NCBI GenBank assembly: GCA_003601795.1
Contig: PIXU01000043.1
Location: forward strand, 1-6,570
Reading direction: 5' to 3'
Source: Candidatus Methanophagales archaeon
GTDB lineage: Archaea; Halobacteriota; Syntropharchaeia; Alkanophagales; Methanospirareceae
Length of the DNA stretch: 6,570 nt
Below are positions 5,500 through 6,570 of the stretch, piece by piece. A program made the position numbers and the translations under genes. How positions within the stretch are numbered: position 1 is the stretch's first letter; every line of letters starts with the position of its first letter. The notes beneath the pieces were generated by a model. That model worked only from the letters and a program-made list of their open reading frames with translations. It was not told the DNA's origin and did not search any database.

Positions 5500-5611
5500 A
5501 ATAACACAGATGATAATATAGCGGTTTGGTGGTTTAGCGTTTTGGTCAAGGAGACTAAGCTTCTAACGAGCTAAACCTCTAAACTCGCTTAATCCGTGTT
5601 AATCTGCGTCC
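5491..5611. repeat. About 120-bp inverted-repeat segment before the 5632 gene
   Basis: The left arm GACACAGATAATAACACAGA (5491-5510) is complementary, with a 2-nt offset and few mismatches, to the right arm AATCCGTGTTAATCTGCGTC (5591-5610). Inside, GGTTTAGC (5531-5538) and GCTAAACC (5570-5577) form a perfect 8-bp hairpin. The general plan matches 5100-5200, but the interior is unrelated. The right arm abuts the AGGAGG site of the next gene. Confidence 0.55.
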
Positions 5612-5631
5612 TTAGGAGGAAGATGCGTATT

Positions 5632-6111
5632 ATGCAACTTGATAAAATACTGGATGCGATAATATCAAAGGAAGTGTACAAAGAAGTAAAAGTAGAATGC
5701 AGGCTTCCTTATTATCCTTTTGAATTGGTAGAGGATATTGTAGAGAAAATAAAAACGGATGAAGATTTCGGGAAGGAATATAAAGAGGAATTAAGTAAAC
5801 AACTCCAAGAGCAGGGTTACGAACATTCAGAAGTAATTGGCATTGACTCCTATTCTAATTGCCTGGTTGTTAGATATACGGCATATTATGCAGGACGTAA
5901 AGAGCATCCAGAGGTCCATTTAAAAACCCTTTTATCTCTCTATGAAAGACAGGGTAGAGATATACATGACCCAGATGTTTTTGATGAGATTGTAGAGAAA
6001 GCAAGACGGGACTTAGGAGAAAGGATTAAAAACCATAATGAAGAGCGGCTGGATCGTTTCGCGGCTCTGTTTAAAGAAGCTATTGTAGTTGCTCAATCTC
6101 CTATGGTATAA
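5632..6111 (+). CDS. Hypothetical protein of 159 residues
   Basis: I do not recognise this protein. It is charged and soluble, with no signal peptide, membrane segment or cysteine motif (two isolated Cys). It begins MQLDKILDAIISKEVYKE. Helical, Glu/Lys-rich stretches at roughly 30-60 (LVEDIVEKIK, EELSKQLQEQ) and 110-150 (FDEIVEKARRDLGERI, EERLDRFAALFKEA) flank a likely strand region (EVIGIDSYSNCLVVRYTAYY, about 68-87). The ATG at 5632 lies 12 nt after AGGAGG (5614-5619), close to the 9-11 nt seen in the mcr genes. The ATG at 5623 would leave only 3 nt and add MRI. The GTG at 5596 lies within the upstream repeat and is rejected. Codon composition is AT-richer than mcr. It stands alone; nothing ties it to the mcr operon. 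Confidence 0.75.
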   Translation: MQLDKILDAIISKEVYKEVKVECRLPYYPFELVEDIVEKIKTDEDFGKEYKEELSKQLQEQGYEHSEVIGIDSYSNCLVVRYTAYYAGRKEHPEVHLKTLLSLYERQGRDIHDPDVFDEIVEKARRDLGERIKNHNEERLDRFAALFKEAIVVAQSPMV

Positions 6112-6194
6112 TATAAATCCTAGCAACCAGAAATCAGAGAATAGAAAACAGAATTCTGACCTCTGACTTCTTTTGTCTTCATTCACAATTTCTT

Positions 6195-6211
6195 GTAAAA
6201 TCTGTAAAATC
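6195..6211. repeat. GTAAAATCTGTAAAATC inverted repeat, left copy
   Basis: These 17 nt recur as an exact reverse complement at 6554-6570. The transposase-like frame lies between the two copies. The unit itself is two tandem copies of GTAAAATCT. Confidence 0.8.
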
Positions 6212-6214
6212 CGA

Positions 6215-6240
6215 GGAGTTAATAAAAGGAGTTAATTAAA
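6215..6240. repeat. Tandem 13-nt repeat
   Basis: GGAGTTAATAAAA (6215-6227) is followed directly by GGAGTTAATTAAA (6228-6240), with one mismatch. It resembles a duplicated ribosome-site region, but no start codon follows. Confidence 0.75.
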
Positions 6241-6289
6241 CACGGCCTCATCCCAAAACTAGGGAATCGTCATCTTTTTGTGCCAACGT

Positions 6290-6315
6290 TCTCATCTTGC
6301 AAAATGTGCATGAGA
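6290..6315. other. Bulged hairpin upstream of the transposase-like gene
   Basis: TCTCA (6290-6294) pairs with TGAGA (6311-6315) and TGCA (6298-6301) with TGCA (6307-6310), leaving a 3-nt bulge on one side. It lies between a possible insertion-sequence end and the TATA box and could be part of either. Confidence 0.35.
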
Positions 6316-6320
6316 GATGT

Positions 6321-6332
6321 GGTTTATTTAAA
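6321..6332 (+). promoter_or_regulatory. TATA box of the transposase-like gene
   Basis: GGTTTATTTAAA is a good archaeal box A match. It lies about 29 nt before the ATG at 6356, and no ribosome site is seen before that ATG, so a leaderless message is likely. Confidence 0.5.
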
Positions 6333-6355
6333 ACTGTGGGTACAGACATTTCAGT

Positions 6356-6570
6356 ATGGGAAAACCAAAGAAAAGAGTTTCTCCGCGTGCCGCCAATCAA
6401 GTGAATGGGGATATGGATAGACTCGCTACCCTGTGTATAATCCGTGCAGTGACAACAGTAAACGCACCATGGGAACGCAATTCAGTCGGTCGTCCATCCT
6501 GGGTCGTTGCTATCTGTCTTGTCATGAAGATATTCCTCGCCGGACCTGTGACAGATTTTACAGATTTTAC
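6356..6570 (+). CDS. Transposase-like protein, N-terminal part, cut by window end
   Basis: The frame from the ATG at 6356 is open to the window end (71 codons). It begins MGKPKKRVSPRAANQVNGDM and continues with LCIIRAV, then WERNSVGRPSWVVAICLVMK. A basic start, a W-x-R-N-x-x-GRP segment and a hydrophobic helix are typical of the N-terminus of DDE transposases of IS4/IS5-like elements; I cannot name the family. No catalytic residue is in view. The last codons read PVTDFTDF and are formed by the intergenic repeat GATTTTACAGATTTTAC. The real coding sequence therefore probably ends near 6548, and the gene may be a fragment. A leaderless promoter sits upstream. If it is an insertion sequence, its left end may be near 6243. 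Confidence 0.4.
   Translation, partial: MGKPKKRVSPRAANQVNGDMDRLATLCIIRAVTTVNAPWERNSVGRPSWVVAICLVMKIFLAGPVTDFTDF
6554..6570. repeat. GATTTTACAGATTTTAC inverted repeat, right copy
   Basis: The exact reverse complement of 6195-6211. It runs to the window edge and may extend beyond. It overlaps the apparent 3' part of the transposase-like frame. Confidence 0.8.

Larger units (their letters stand above)
6112..6355. other. Intergenic region before the transposase-like frame
   Basis: No gene is visible. The region includes an inverted pair around CAGAATTCTG (6149-6158), set in alternating CAGAAATCAG/TCTGACTTC text, and the GTAAAATCTGTAAAATC repeat. It also includes a 13-nt tandem repeat and, from about 6243 on, DNA that may be the left end of an insertion sequence. 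Confidence 0.5.

Noticed and set aside
5388..5546. Inverted match between the HicA PKTLK codons and the 5531-5546 repeat
   Set aside because: It shares only TTTAGCGTTTT-GGT with an indel. AT-rich intergenic text makes chance likely.
5364..5549. Minus-strand frame over the hicBA remnant
   Set aside because: It crosses the direct repeat and antisense to the HicA-like fragment and shows no family similarity.
5521..5600. tRNA gene
   Set aside because: The GGTTTAGC hairpin suggested a stem, but no T-arm GTTCRA motif, anticodon arm or acceptor pairing can be made.
5074..5611. CRISPR array
   Set aside because: The repeats are few, degenerate, in both orientations and unevenly spaced, with no constant repeat-spacer unit.

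Overview
The window carries a complete methyl-coenzyme M reductase operon, mcrB-mcrG-mcrA, on the + strand at 1009-4904. The organism is therefore an archaeon that makes or oxidises methane. The McrA sequence points to ANME-1 (Ca. Methanophagales-like anaerobic methanotrophs). Val replaces the active-site Gln (M. marburgensis Gln400), and a cysteine-rich patch follows directly (C420, C421, C426, C432). Both are known hallmarks of the ANME-1 enzyme that holds 17(2)-methylthio-F430. The gene order BGA, without mcrC and mcrD between B and G, fits the same lineage. This assignment rests on recognised motifs, not on a tree.

Layout. At 1-700 on the minus strand is a small toxin-antitoxin module: a DUF4258-type toxin reading frame broken by a 4-nt insertion near its 3' end, followed by a YgiT-type zinc-finger antitoxin and a terminator hairpin. 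From 620 to 1008 is a 390-nt spacer with low-complexity repeats and the presumed mcr promoter. The mcr operon at 1009-4904 is tightly packed: 16 nt between B and G, 1 nt between G and A, and a strong AGGAGG-type ribosome site before each gene. Immediately after mcrA lies an elaborate set of hairpins (4906-5030) that ends in a GC-rich terminator and could fold in two exclusive ways. From 5031 to 5620 are AT-rich degenerate repeats around the wreck of a HicBA-like toxin-antitoxin pair. At 5632-6111 is an intact gene of unknown function. At 6356 to the window end is the start of a transposase-like frame that runs into another intergenic repeat.

How it fits together. The three mcr products form the (alpha beta gamma)2 cytoplasmic enzyme, and its catalytic residues are almost all present. 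The flanks are accessory: two degraded toxin-antitoxin modules and a transposase-like fragment, with boundaries repeatedly marked by the same family of short repeats (GACACAGATTAACAC and its complement, and GTAAAATCTGTAAAATC). The picture is a conserved core operon embedded in a decaying, repeat-rich neighbourhood. I found no clear new defence or biosynthetic system. The items most worth a second look are the mutually exclusive hairpins behind mcrA, the repeat family that frames each module, the two damaged toxins, and the active-site variants of McrA.
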